Part shown: in pieces, positions 15,549 to 22,042 of the stretch
How the letters are laid out: every line of letters begins with the position of its first letter
Position numbering within the stretch: the stretch's first letter is position 1
Assembly (NCBI GenBank): GCA_034430415.1
Contig: DAOUEN010000098.1
Span: 1 to 22,042 of the forward strand
Direction: 5' to 3'
Length of the DNA stretch: 22,042 nt
Origin: JADFUZ01 sp034430415
GTDB taxonomy: Bacteria; Chloroflexota; Dehalococcoidia; GIF9; AB-539-J10
Position numbers and translations under genes: made by a program
The notes under the pieces: model-generated
What the model was told of the DNA's origin: nothing
Database searches by the model: none
What the model saw: only the letters and a program-made list of their open reading frames with translations

Positions 15549-16061
15549 ATGAAAGAAGTAACCGGCCTGGCAACCGAGAGAGAGACGGCCTTCGATCACG
15601 AGGGCCACATAAAGAGAATAACTCTAGGCATGGCGCGCAAGATGCTGGAGGCGGCGGTGAGGTACAGCGTGGAAGTAGTCGGATTTCCGTGCAGCATAGC
15701 CGTCGTTGACGCAGCCGGTGCAGTCATCGCCGTACACAGAGCCGACGGGGCCCCATCGGGGACCTTGGATATTGCCATCGAGAAGGCATGGTCGGCAGTC
15801 GTCATGGGAATGCCGACGCTAATGCTGGGAAGGTTCATCGACCCCAGGGTGGCAACAACAGTCCCGCTGGGGACACACGCGATTGGAATAGCCAACAGGC
15901 ACAGGGGGCGCCTGTGTGCCATTCACGGGGGAATTCCCATCAGAGAGGTTGGCACAAGCCTTGGCCTCGACATAGTCGGTGGAATTGGCGCCAGTGGCTG
16001 TCCCAGCGCCGACGATGACAACACAGTCAGCCAGGCTGGATTCTCTGCCCTTTATGATTAA
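15549..16061 (+). CDS. GlcG/HbpS-family protein (first of two)
   Basis: A protein of 170 residues; AAAGGAG precedes the ATG by seven bases. The fold shows as an N-terminal helix (ARKMLEAAVRYSVEV), strand CSIAVVDAAGAVIAVHRADG, helix TLDIAIEKAWSAVVMGMPT, then a later GGIPIRE and IVGGIGASG. GlcG/HbpS proteins include the Streptomyces haem-binding HbpS and the glycolate-operon GlcG; most have no proven role. There is no signal peptide, unlike secreted HbpS, so it is probably cytoplasmic. It has an extra N-terminal segment of about 20 residues compared with the next gene. Its place behind a flavin and Fe-S oxidoreductase trio suggests a small-molecule or cofactor-binding accessory role. Confidence 0.8.
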   Translation: MKEVTGLATERETAFDHEGHIKRITLGMARKMLEAAVRYSVEVVGFPCSIAVVDAAGAVIAVHRADGAPSGTLDIAIEKAWSAVVMGMPTLMLGRFIDPRVATTVPLGTHAIGIANRHRGRLCAIHGGIPIREVGTSLGLDIVGGIGASGCPSADDDNTVSQAGFSALYD

Positions 16062-16095
16062 TACCCTGCACGCTTCAGGATGTTGGAGGTTACAT

Positions 16096-16515
16096 ATGGA
16101 CATCACACTTGGTACGGCGAGGGACATGATTCATGCAGCCATGGACGAGGCACAAAGAATGGGCAATGCCTGTAGCATTGCCATCGTTGATAAGAACGGA
16201 TGGCTGGTTGCCGCCGAGAGGATGGAAGATGCTCTCATCCCGACTCTGGATATTGCCCGGGACAAGGCCTGGACTGCATTTGCCTTCAAGATGCCGAGCT
16301 CTGAGATAGGTAGGTTTGGCAATCCGTCAGCGGCGAACGCTGGCTTCAACACGGCAAACTGGAACGATCGGCTGACCACCATTGGCGGCGGCTTGCCCAT
16401 AAAGGAAGGCGACAGCGTAGTCGGCGGAGTCGGCGTCAGCGGTGGAACCATTGAAGAAGACGTGGCCGTCTGCGAAGTAGCAATAAGGGCAATCGCCGTA
16501 TCCCGGCCCACCTAA
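16096..16515 (+). CDS. GlcG/HbpS-family protein (second of two)
   Basis: A protein of 139 residues, the typical compact length. The ATG at 16096 follows GGAGG at seven bases; the frame is open further upstream but overlaps the preceding gene. It has the same order of elements as the first copy: ARDMIHAAMDEAQ, CSIAIVDKNGWLVAAERM, TLDIARDKAWTAFAFKMP, GGLPIKEG and VVGGVGVSGG, followed by a full C-terminal helix (EDVAVCEVAIRAIA) that the first copy lacks. Outside these blocks the two are clearly diverged, so the duplication is old or the genes were brought together. It is the last gene of the operon. Confidence 0.82.
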   Translation: MDITLGTARDMIHAAMDEAQRMGNACSIAIVDKNGWLVAAERMEDALIPTLDIARDKAWTAFAFKMPSSEIGRFGNPSAANAGFNTANWNDRLTTIGGGLPIKEGDSVVGGVGVSGGTIEEDVAVCEVAIRAIAVSRPT

Positions 16516-16559
16516 GGGCTGAAGCCCCACCCACGTACGCTAGCCGCCGAGAGCCCTAC

Positions 16560-17486
16560 TCAGATACCCTGGCCGCCGAGCCTGTCTCCCACCTTTAACC
16601 CCGCCTGCGCCGCAAACCCTGTGGCTCCCATCTTGGGGGAACGTGCCGGCTGGACTTCCTTGATCAGGACCCCTCCACCTGCGGCAAGCACCACAAGCCC
16701 CCGCTCGGTGATATCAACAACCTCGCCCGGCAGGCCTCCCACAGCGTCGGCAAGCAGTTCCGAGTCAAACACCTTGAATCCGGTGCCGCCGAACCTTGCT
16801 GTTGCTCCCGGTCGGGGATTCGTTCCCCGAATAAAATTGTAGACCCTGGCCGCCAACTGCCCCCAGTCTATGACCGCATCCTTCTCAGTCAATAGCGGCT
16901 CATAGGTGGCCTGTGATTCGTCCTGAGGAATTCGCGGCGCCGTCCCCTTCCTGATCAACTCGATGCTCTCCCCTATTGCCTGTATTCCCAGGGGGAAAAG
17001 CTTGTCGAAGTACAGCGAGCCGGCCGTGTCGTCAGGGGAGATCTCTGCTTCCTTCTGCATCAGGATAGGTCCGGTGTCAATCCCCTTGTCGGGCCAGAAG
17101 ATAGTGATGCCTGTCCTGGTATCGCCGTTGATTATCGCCCAACTGATGGAGCTACCTCCTTTGTGTTTGGGAAGTAGCGACGGGTGCCACTGTATTGTGC
17201 CCAACCTGGGGTGGCTCAGGATGGACTCGGGTAGAATGCTGGTCACGTAGGCCATGACGTTCAGATCCGGGCTGAGCTTGACGTAGTCGTCGTAGACCTC
17301 CCGGGCCTTCATGTTTTCCGGCTGAAAGGTCGGTATGCCCAGCCGAAGCGCCAGTTCCTTCACCGGGTTTGCTCTTCCCGGAACCTCGGGGGATGTGTAG
17401 ACCCCCACTACCTCTTCTCCCTCTTTGACCAGCCTTTCGAGGGCCTTCTCACCAAAAGCCGTCTGCCCTATCAGCACAATACGCAC
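16560..17486 (-). CDS. 10-formyltetrahydrofolate hydrolase-like formyltransferase-fold protein
   Basis: The chosen start is GTG at 17486, eight or so bases after AAGGAGGAG, giving 308 residues. The open frame upstream adds 53 residues without a site. The formyltransferase signature is GTIQWHPSLLPKHKGGSSI (about 96-114), followed by IFWPDKGIDTG. H101 and D137 match the catalytic His106 and Asp142 of the hydrolase domain of mammalian 10-formyltetrahydrofolate dehydrogenase. The run with NGD, ITIFWPDKGIDTG and TAPRIPQDE is closer to that enzyme than to methionyl-tRNA formyltransferase. The usual Asn two residues before the His is Gln99. A C-terminal OB-like domain follows (about 205-300). It may release formate from 10-formyl-folate or transfer formyl to an unknown amine. 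Confidence 0.8.
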   Translation of the reverse strand: MRIVLIGQTAFGEKALERLVKEGEEVVGVYTSPEVPGRANPVKELALRLGIPTFQPENMKAREVYDDYVKLSPDLNVMAYVTSILPESILSHPRLGTIQWHPSLLPKHKGGSSISWAIINGDTRTGITIFWPDKGIDTGPILMQKEAEISPDDTAGSLYFDKLFPLGIQAIGESIELIRKGTAPRIPQDESQATYEPLLTEKDAVIDWGQLAARVYNFIRGTNPRPGATARFGGTGFKVFDSELLADAVGGLPGEVVDITERGLVVLAAGGGVLIKEVQPARSPKMGATGFAAQAGLKVGDRLGGQGI

Positions 17487-17528
17487 GCGTCTCCTCCTTC
17501 TTATCGGCCCGCGCAATTCGCCGGCCAT

Positions 17529-17557
17529 ATTGTAGGCGACTGGTCCGAAGAAGTCGA
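17529..17557 (-). promoter_or_regulatory. sigma-70-like promoter for the formyltransferase-fold gene
   Basis: On the minus strand, TCGACT (complement of 17552-17557), a 17-base spacer and TACAAT (complement of 17529-17534). It is placed about 35 bases before the GTG start. That supports the shorter start, because the longer open frame would begin upstream of this promoter. Confidence 0.45.
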
Positions 17558-17614
17558 GGGTTTCGTTCACGATAATCCTGATTCCTGACACAAATAAGAT
17601 AAGACCTGAAGGAC

Positions 17615-17645
17615 TTGACTTGCGTCCCCAGCAGTCTGCTATCAT
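17615..17645 (+). promoter_or_regulatory. sigma-70-like promoter for the FrhB-IorAB operon
   Basis: TTGACT (17615-17620), a 19-base spacer and TATCAT (17640-17645). Both hexamers match at five of six positions; the spacer is long by one or two bases, which can indicate an activated promoter. The predicted leader is about 60 bases. Confidence 0.5.
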
Positions 17646-17712
17646 TGGTGCGATTTGTCACCACTTCAACCTGGCCCGAGATGCAGTTCTGTGAAAGGAG
17701 GAGCCCATTGAT

Positions 17713-18756
17713 ATGGAAGACTATGCCTCGGTGAAGCTACGCGGGGAGGTAATAGACGAAGGGTTGTGCTCGTTATGCGGGGGGTGCGCCGCTGGCTGCC
17801 CGTACCTGGCCCAGTACAAGGGCGGGATAGTCCAGCTGGACCGCTGCACGCTATCAGAAGGCAACTGCTACCAGTACTGCCCTAGAACCTACACCGACAT
17901 GGACGCACTCAGCCGGAAGATCTTCGGCCAGCCCTTCAGCAAGGAAGACATGGGAGTGGTCAAGGACGCACTGCTGGCGAGGGCGACAGACACAGCAATC
18001 ACTCAAAAGGTGGATGATGGGGGCGTGGTGACTGCGCTGCTATCCTTCGCGCTGGCGGAGGGACTCATTGACGCCGCAATCGCCACGGGAATGTCCGGTG
18101 ACAAAGACGGAGGGAGTTCGCTGGCCAGGAATATCGTATCGGCAATATCGGGCGATGGCTCTCCGGTCGGCTTGCTGGCGCGAAGCAAGGAGGGACTGCT
18201 CCAGTGTGCCGGTGCCGACTACCTGACGGCCCGGGTGTTACCCGTCCTCAACAGCGTCCCCAAGGAGAGCAACGAGAAGCTGGGAATAGTGGGCCTGCCC
18301 TGCCAGATTGCATCAGTGGCCAAGAGGAAACTGTCCCCGCCGGACAACAGGGTGAGCATTGACAATGTCAAGCTGGTAATCAGCCTGTTCTGCGCCAACA
18401 AGAGGTGGCTTGAGCCGGGTGAGAGCAGACAGGCTGCCAACAAGGCATGCAGCTACTGCTGGGACTGGACAGGCGAGTTCGCTGACATCTCTGTCGGTTC
18501 AGGACGGGCTAAGTTCAAGGAGTGGAACACCGTTATCGTCCGCACCCAAGCTGGAGCCGACATCATTCAGAGGGCCAGGGAGAAAGGCGCCATCGAGGTG
18601 CAACCCCTACCCGAGGAAAGCCTGGCCATTGAGAAGAAGGCGTCGCTGGACAAGAAGAAGAGGGCCATCAAGAACATCCTGGCCAAGAGCGGTGACGGAA
18701 AGAACCTTCTCTACTTCGGCATACCCGAGACGCTTGTCGCCAAGCTATCCAGCTAG
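17713..18756 (+). CDS. FrhB/FdhB-family iron-sulfur flavoprotein (coenzyme F420 hydrogenase beta subunit-like)
   Basis: A protein of 347 residues. The N-terminus carries CSLCGGCAAGCP (C19, C22, C25, C29), a [4Fe-4S] motif, and C45, C52 and C56 in a second partial Cys set (NCYQYCP). The body follows the FrhB/FdhB pattern: DDGGVVTALLSFALAEGLIDAAI, IVGLPCQIASVAKRK (Cys near the flavin), LVISLFCANK and CSYCWDWTGEFADISVG. Members move electrons between Fe-S clusters and FAD/F420 or related acceptors in hydrogenases, formate dehydrogenases and reductases. AAAGGAGG lies about 11 bases before the ATG. The gene precedes iorA by 59 bases, and the shared direction suggests an electron-transfer partner for the oxidoreductase. 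The true acceptor is unknown. Confidence 0.85.
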   Translation: MEDYASVKLRGEVIDEGLCSLCGGCAAGCPYLAQYKGGIVQLDRCTLSEGNCYQYCPRTYTDMDALSRKIFGQPFSKEDMGVVKDALLARATDTAITQKVDDGGVVTALLSFALAEGLIDAAIATGMSGDKDGGSSLARNIVSAISGDGSPVGLLARSKEGLLQCAGADYLTARVLPVLNSVPKESNEKLGIVGLPCQIASVAKRKLSPPDNRVSIDNVKLVISLFCANKRWLEPGESRQAANKACSYCWDWTGEFADISVGSGRAKFKEWNTVIVRTQAGADIIQRAREKGAIEVQPLPEESLAIEKKASLDKKKRAIKNILAKSGDGKNLLYFGIPETLVAKLSS

Positions 18757-18815
18757 GCTCAAGCGATCCGAATATCGTTCGAGAACGCAGGTAAGATCAA
18801 GGAGGTGAGCAGATA

Positions 18816-20756
18816 ATGGCAGGAATTGATGTGGATGCCCCCGGCAGTGTTGAGCTGCTGATGGGGAACGAGGCTATTGCCCGAGGGGCACTGGAGGCCG
18901 GGATTGGATTTACGGCCCAGTATCCCGGGACCCCGGCATCAGAGGTCCTCTCAGTGCTGGCCTCAGTATCCAAGAAGATGAACTTCCATGCCGAGTGGTC
19001 TGTAAACGAGATGGTGGCCGCGGAAGCGGCGGCCGGGGCTTCATTCGCCGGTATTCCAGCCCTCTCGGCGATGAAGCAGAACGGAATAAACGTCATCTCA
19101 GACTTCCTGGTGAATCTCGGCATGACCGGGGTTGGCACGGGAGGGCTGGTTCTGGTGGTCGGCGACGACCCATCGGCAATTTCCAGCTCCAATGAAGAGG
19201 ATTCACGGTGGATATGCAAGTGGATGGACATACCCCTGCTGGACGCCAGCACCGCTCAAGAGGCCAAAGACATGGTGAAGTGGGCCTTCGAGGTTTCCCG
19301 GGAAGTGGATAATGCCTGTATCGTGAGGGAAACGACCCGCCTGGCGCATACCAGGGGCAGAGTTGTGCTGGGCGAACTGCCCAAGGAACGGAAGAAGGCC
19401 TTCTTCCCCGACGTGTGGAACATGTACAACCCCACCAAGAGCAAGTTCACCTCAGGCCCATTCGGAATCCTGCACCATAACTTACAGCAGAGGCTGAAGA
19501 AAGCAGTGCCGCTGTTTGAGGCGTCACCTTTCAATTCTTACGTGGGCCCCGAAAAGCCCGAGCTGCTAATCATCACCTCAGGCGTCTGCCATCTCTATTG
19601 CGCGGAGGCAGTAGAGCTGCTGAAGGCAGAGGATAGAGTGGGTATCCTCAAGCTGGGCACAGGCTGGCCGCTGCCCGAGAAGCTGATACAGCAGCATCTC
19701 GGCCGAACCGACAAGGTTCTGTTTGTTGAAGAAATCGACCCGTTCACCGAAGGAAACGTGATGGAGCTCGCTGCAAGTCTGCCAGCAGGCACACCCCACG
19801 TCGACTTCTACGGCAAGAGGACGGGGCACATCACCGCCTGGGGGGCCCTCAACACGGATCTGGTAATCAACGCCATGAGCCAGATACTGGGTACCACATA
19901 CCAAGCGCTGGATGCCGAGTACGCCAAAGGCCTGGCAGAAGCAGCCAAGATGGTGCCTCCCAGGTCAATAAACCTCTGCCCGGGCTGCCCTCACCGCGCC
20001 ACCTATTGGGCCATCAAGGACGCCCTCACGCTTGACGGGAGGCACGGGCTGGTTACCGGCGACATCGGTTGCTACTCCCTGGGGTTCATCGGAGCCGGCT
20101 TTTTCCAGGAAAGAGCAATGCACTGCATGGGCGCCGGGATAGGAGTAGCCAATGGACTGGGGAATCTAAAGGAGTCCGGCTTTGACCAGCCGGTCCTCGC
20201 CATGGCTGGTGACTCCACCTTCTACCACGCGTGCATACCTGCGTTGGTGAACGGCGTGTACAACCGGGCCAATTTCATCTTTGTCATCGTGGACAACTCT
20301 GCCACCGCCATGACCGGCTTCCAGCCTCACCCCGGAGTGGGAGTGGCGGCGACGGGAGAAGAAGCGCCAGTCGTGAACATGGAGGCTCTGTGCCGCTCAC
20401 TGGGAGCCAAGGTGGAGGTATGTGACCCATTTGATCTCAAGAATACCACCGAGACGCTGGTCAGGTTAATGGCTGAGGAAGAAGAGGGCGCCAGGGTGGT
20501 GATAATGCGCCGCGTGTGCGAGCTGGTGAGGGGACGGAAGGAAAAGCGCGCTCCCTACAAAATGCGTGTAGACCCCAATATATGCGCCGGCGATGGCTGC
20601 GGCTGCAACAGGCTGTGCATCAGGGTTTTCGGCTGCCCGGGACTGATGTGGGATAAGGAGGCCGGCAAGGCAAAGATAGACGAGGCCATCTGCACCGGGT
20701 GTGGGCTATGCACCGACATATGCCCGCAGGGGGCTATCATAAAGGAGGCGGCATAA
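18816..20756 (+). CDS. iorA: indolepyruvate:ferredoxin oxidoreductase alpha subunit
   Basis: A protein of 646 residues, in the normal range of 580-650. The N-terminal pyrimidine-binding domain begins LLMGNEAIARGALEAG with YPGTPASE. The thiamine diphosphate domain shows LCPGCPHRATYW (388-399), TGDIGCYSLG and MAGDSTFYHACIPALVNGVYN, and NSATAMTGFQPHPG. The C-terminus is ferredoxin-like: C626, C629, C632 and C636 form a standard CxxCxxCxxxCP cluster. The first set, C590, C595, C597, C601 and C607, has unusual Cx4CxCx3Cx5C spacing. The enzyme decarboxylates aryl 2-oxoacids from transaminated aromatic amino acids, giving aryl-acetyl-CoA and reduced ferredoxin. Other 2-oxoacids are possible. GGAGG lies ten bases upstream of the ATG; iorB follows three bases after the stop. 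Confidence 0.93.
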   Translation: MAGIDVDAPGSVELLMGNEAIARGALEAGIGFTAQYPGTPASEVLSVLASVSKKMNFHAEWSVNEMVAAEAAAGASFAGIPALSAMKQNGINVISDFLVNLGMTGVGTGGLVLVVGDDPSAISSSNEEDSRWICKWMDIPLLDASTAQEAKDMVKWAFEVSREVDNACIVRETTRLAHTRGRVVLGELPKERKKAFFPDVWNMYNPTKSKFTSGPFGILHHNLQQRLKKAVPLFEASPFNSYVGPEKPELLIITSGVCHLYCAEAVELLKAEDRVGILKLGTGWPLPEKLIQQHLGRTDKVLFVEEIDPFTEGNVMELAASLPAGTPHVDFYGKRTGHITAWGALNTDLVINAMSQILGTTYQALDAEYAKGLAEAAKMVPPRSINLCPGCPHRATYWAIKDALTLDGRHGLVTGDIGCYSLGFIGAGFFQERAMHCMGAGIGVANGLGNLKESGFDQPVLAMAGDSTFYHACIPALVNGVYNRANFIFVIVDNSATAMTGFQPHPGVGVAATGEEAPVVNMEALCRSLGAKVEVCDPFDLKNTTETLVRLMAEEEEGARVVIMRRVCELVRGRKEKRAPYKMRVDPNICAGDGCGCNRLCIRVFGCPGLMWDKEAGKAKIDEAICTGCGLCTDICPQGAIIKEAA

Positions 20757-20759
20757 GAC

Positions 20760-21374
20760 ATGAAGACCCTAGCGAAAGAGCCACTCAACGTGATAATCGG
20801 TGGTGTTGGAGGTCAGGGCAACGTACTGATGGCCCTGCTCGTCGGAAAGGCCCTGGTAAACAAGGGTTACTTCGCCGGTGTTGGTGACACCTACGGAGTC
20901 TCTCAACGGGGAGGACCCGTAGCCAGCCATGTCAGGATATCAAAGGAGAGGTCCTACGGGCCGCTAATATCCGCGGGATTCGCCGATGTTGTTCTCGCTC
21001 TGGAACCGGCGGAGGCACTCCGGCTGCTGTCCCAGTTTGGCAACCCTAGCACGGTCGTCATAACCAACTCCCGGCCGGTCTACCCGCCAGATGTCAGCAG
21101 CGGCAAGGCCAGCTATCCCGAGCTGAGCGAGCTTTTCCAGACCATCGGCCAGTACTCCGCCAAATGCAGAGTGGTTGAGGCTACTGAGGCAGCGCTGAAG
21201 ATGGGAGACCGCATCTTCACCAACATAATCATGATCGGCTGTCTCATCGGCGCAGACCTCTTGCCCCTGGACAAGGAATCCATGGTGGAGGTGCTGGCGG
21301 AGCGTTTTCGTGGCGCGGTGCTGGACAACAACGTCAAGGCCCTGGACAAGGGCATAGAGCTTGTCAGGCAGTAG
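20760..21374 (+). CDS. iorB: indolepyruvate:ferredoxin oxidoreductase beta subunit
   Basis: A protein of 204 residues, the normal IorB length, of the 2-oxoacid oxidoreductase gamma-type domain. Marks are the N-terminal NVIIGGVGGQGNVLMALLVGKAL, GVGDTYGVSQRGGPVASHVRIS, then DVVLALEPAEALR and a C-terminal DNNVKALDKGIEL. This subunit binds CoA and completes the active site with IorA. Its ribosome binding site AAAGGAGG lies inside the end of iorA, so translation is probably coupled. It ends the operon and is followed by a GC-rich inverted repeat. Confidence 0.93.
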   Translation: MKTLAKEPLNVIIGGVGGQGNVLMALLVGKALVNKGYFAGVGDTYGVSQRGGPVASHVRISKERSYGPLISAGFADVVLALEPAEALRLLSQFGNPSTVVITNSRPVYPPDVSSGKASYPELSELFQTIGQYSAKCRVVEATEAALKMGDRIFTNIIMIGCLIGADLLPLDKESMVEVLAERFRGAVLDNNVKALDKGIELVRQ

Positions 21375-21412
21375 AGCGGGACACCGCCAGCGACAGCCAA
21401 CAGGGCCCGCTC
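21374..21412 (+). terminator. inverted repeat after iorB, possible terminator
   Basis: GAGCGGG (21374-21380), starting in the iorB stop codon, pairs perfectly with CCCGCTC (21406-21412) across a 25-base loop. No T-run follows. The position at the end of a three-gene operon is the main support. Confidence 0.35.
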
Positions 21413-21510
21413 CGCTAAGACTGCCCCGCACGGTGGTGTCAGACAGTGGGCTTGCTAGTGGTCATTTCTGCTTCCTCCAGTTTCTGGGTGCGGCCCACGA
21501 GCCCACTTAT

Positions 21511-22042
21511 TCACCCCCAGACTCCAATGCACTCCGACCATCCACTGGCTACGTCAACCGTAGAGAGAGTGGTCAAGTAGAAGCCCTCAGTGCTCTCACC
21601 ACGGTGGGATACCAGATCAACTTCCAGAAAGCCAGGGCGGTTCTCTTCCCAGTCGACAAAAGTTCGGATGGGGATCGAGTTATTGAGCAGGCTCCCCAGC
21701 CTGGTGGTGCTAAGGGAACGCCGTCTTCCCGGTTGGCGCCAGGGGCGCAGCAGACGGTCAATGGTAGATGGGATCATCTGGCAGAGTTGATCTGTAACCT
21801 CAGCAGCCATGCGGCCGTCACCATGTCTCCTCAGGACCGCTATCAACTCAGGCAGAAAGGGATACAGACGCCGGGAGCACAGGCGGTCCGTGGCTTCCCA
21901 GACCACCCTCAGTGCTTCAGCCACAGCAACTCCATACAGCCGGGGCCGTCCACGCCTTCTATTCCTCCTCGGCTGATTCCCGCCACGCAATAGCCGGATA
22001 GCCGCCTTGCGATGACAGGCAGTAACCTTGGTGAACTCGTCC
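21511..22042 (-). pseudogene. integrase-type (DDE) transposase fragment, 5' end outside window, stops early
   Basis: The frame is open from the window edge (first codons DEFTKVTACHRKAAIRLLRG) to TGA at 21511-21513, about 176 codons. It has an Arg-rich GRPRLYG segment, a helical DNA-binding region (FLPELIAVLRRHGDGR...TIDRLLRPW), then RPGFLEVDLVSHRGESTEGFYLTTLSTVDVASGWSE. The last run is the first strand of an rve-type catalytic core, with its first Asp (FLEVDLV) and a conserved later Asp (TVDVASGW). The protein ends at GVWG just after this; relatives continue with the rest of the DDE core, so this one is cut or frameshifted and should be inactive. The 136 bases between it and iorB show no continuation that I can recognise. 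It may mark an insertion scar. Confidence 0.75.

Noticed and set aside
16516..16527. GGGCT-GA-AGCCC after the last HbpS gene as a terminator
   Set aside because: The loop is only two bases, leaving a realistic stem of four pairs, and no T-run follows.
17487..17645. Longer N-terminus for the formyltransferase-fold protein
   Set aside because: The added 53 residues have no family match, and the predicted promoter and ribosome binding site fall inside this stretch.

Overview
The window reads as a stretch of chromosome from an anaerobic, probably amino-acid- or acid-fermenting bacterium. The evidence is a set of oxygen-sensitive or ferredoxin-linked enzymes: a 4-hydroxybutyryl-CoA-dehydratase-like protein with Fe-S ligands, an indolepyruvate:ferredoxin oxidoreductase pair, an FrhB-type iron-sulfur flavoprotein, two corrinoid-methyltransferase-like URO-D proteins and a three-part GlpA/flavoprotein/DUF1667 oxidoreductase. 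Base composition is moderately GC-rich, most genes have strong AGGAGG ribosome binding sites, and GTG or TTG starts are common. The gene mix resembles anaerobic Chloroflexota (Dehalococcoidia) or Desulfobacterota. I lean to Chloroflexota, but this comes from family memory and not from a search.

Layout. Bases 1-3055 (+): the tail of a probable MBL-fold hydrolase, the AbfD/HpaB-family dehydratase, an alpha/beta hydrolase, and a thioredoxin carrying an N-terminal DnaJ-C-terminal-like segment. Bases 3141-3638 (-): a small membrane protein. Bases 3900-4997 (+): a C45-family autoproteolytic acyltransferase with its own promoter. Bases 5052-6864 (-): L-threonine 3-dehydrogenase followed by a short-chain dehydrogenase. 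Its promoter is overlapped by an inverted repeat, and a divergently read MerR-like regulator and a GAF/HD-GYP phosphodiesterase follow (7137-8601, +). Bases 8659-12183 (-): an acyl-CoA dehydrogenase and two tandem URO-D-fold methyltransferase-like genes. The second copy in transcription order has lost exactly 102 bp between two 11-bp repeats.

Bases 12405-16515 (+): a tight operon from a near-consensus promoter, encoding a GlpA-like flavoprotein with a BFD-type [2Fe-2S] tail, a second two-Rossmann flavoprotein, a DUF1667 Cys-cluster protein and two GlcG/HbpS-family proteins. Bases 16560-17486 (-): a 10-formyltetrahydrofolate hydrolase-like protein. Bases 17713-21374 (+): FrhB-like protein, IorA and IorB. 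The right edge (21511-22042, -) holds part of an integrase-type transposase that stops early.

Inferred physiology. Threonine dehydrogenase, IorAB and the acyl-CoA enzymes fit oxidation of amino acids to acyl-CoAs and reduced ferredoxin. The FrhB-like protein beside IorAB is a candidate electron exit from ferredoxin. The GlpA-like trio is a candidate oxidase or dehydrogenase for a small alpha-substituted acid or glycerol 3-phosphate; its substrate cannot be read from sequence. No CRISPR array, rRNA or tRNA gene was seen, and no gene-free stretch exceeds 300 bases.
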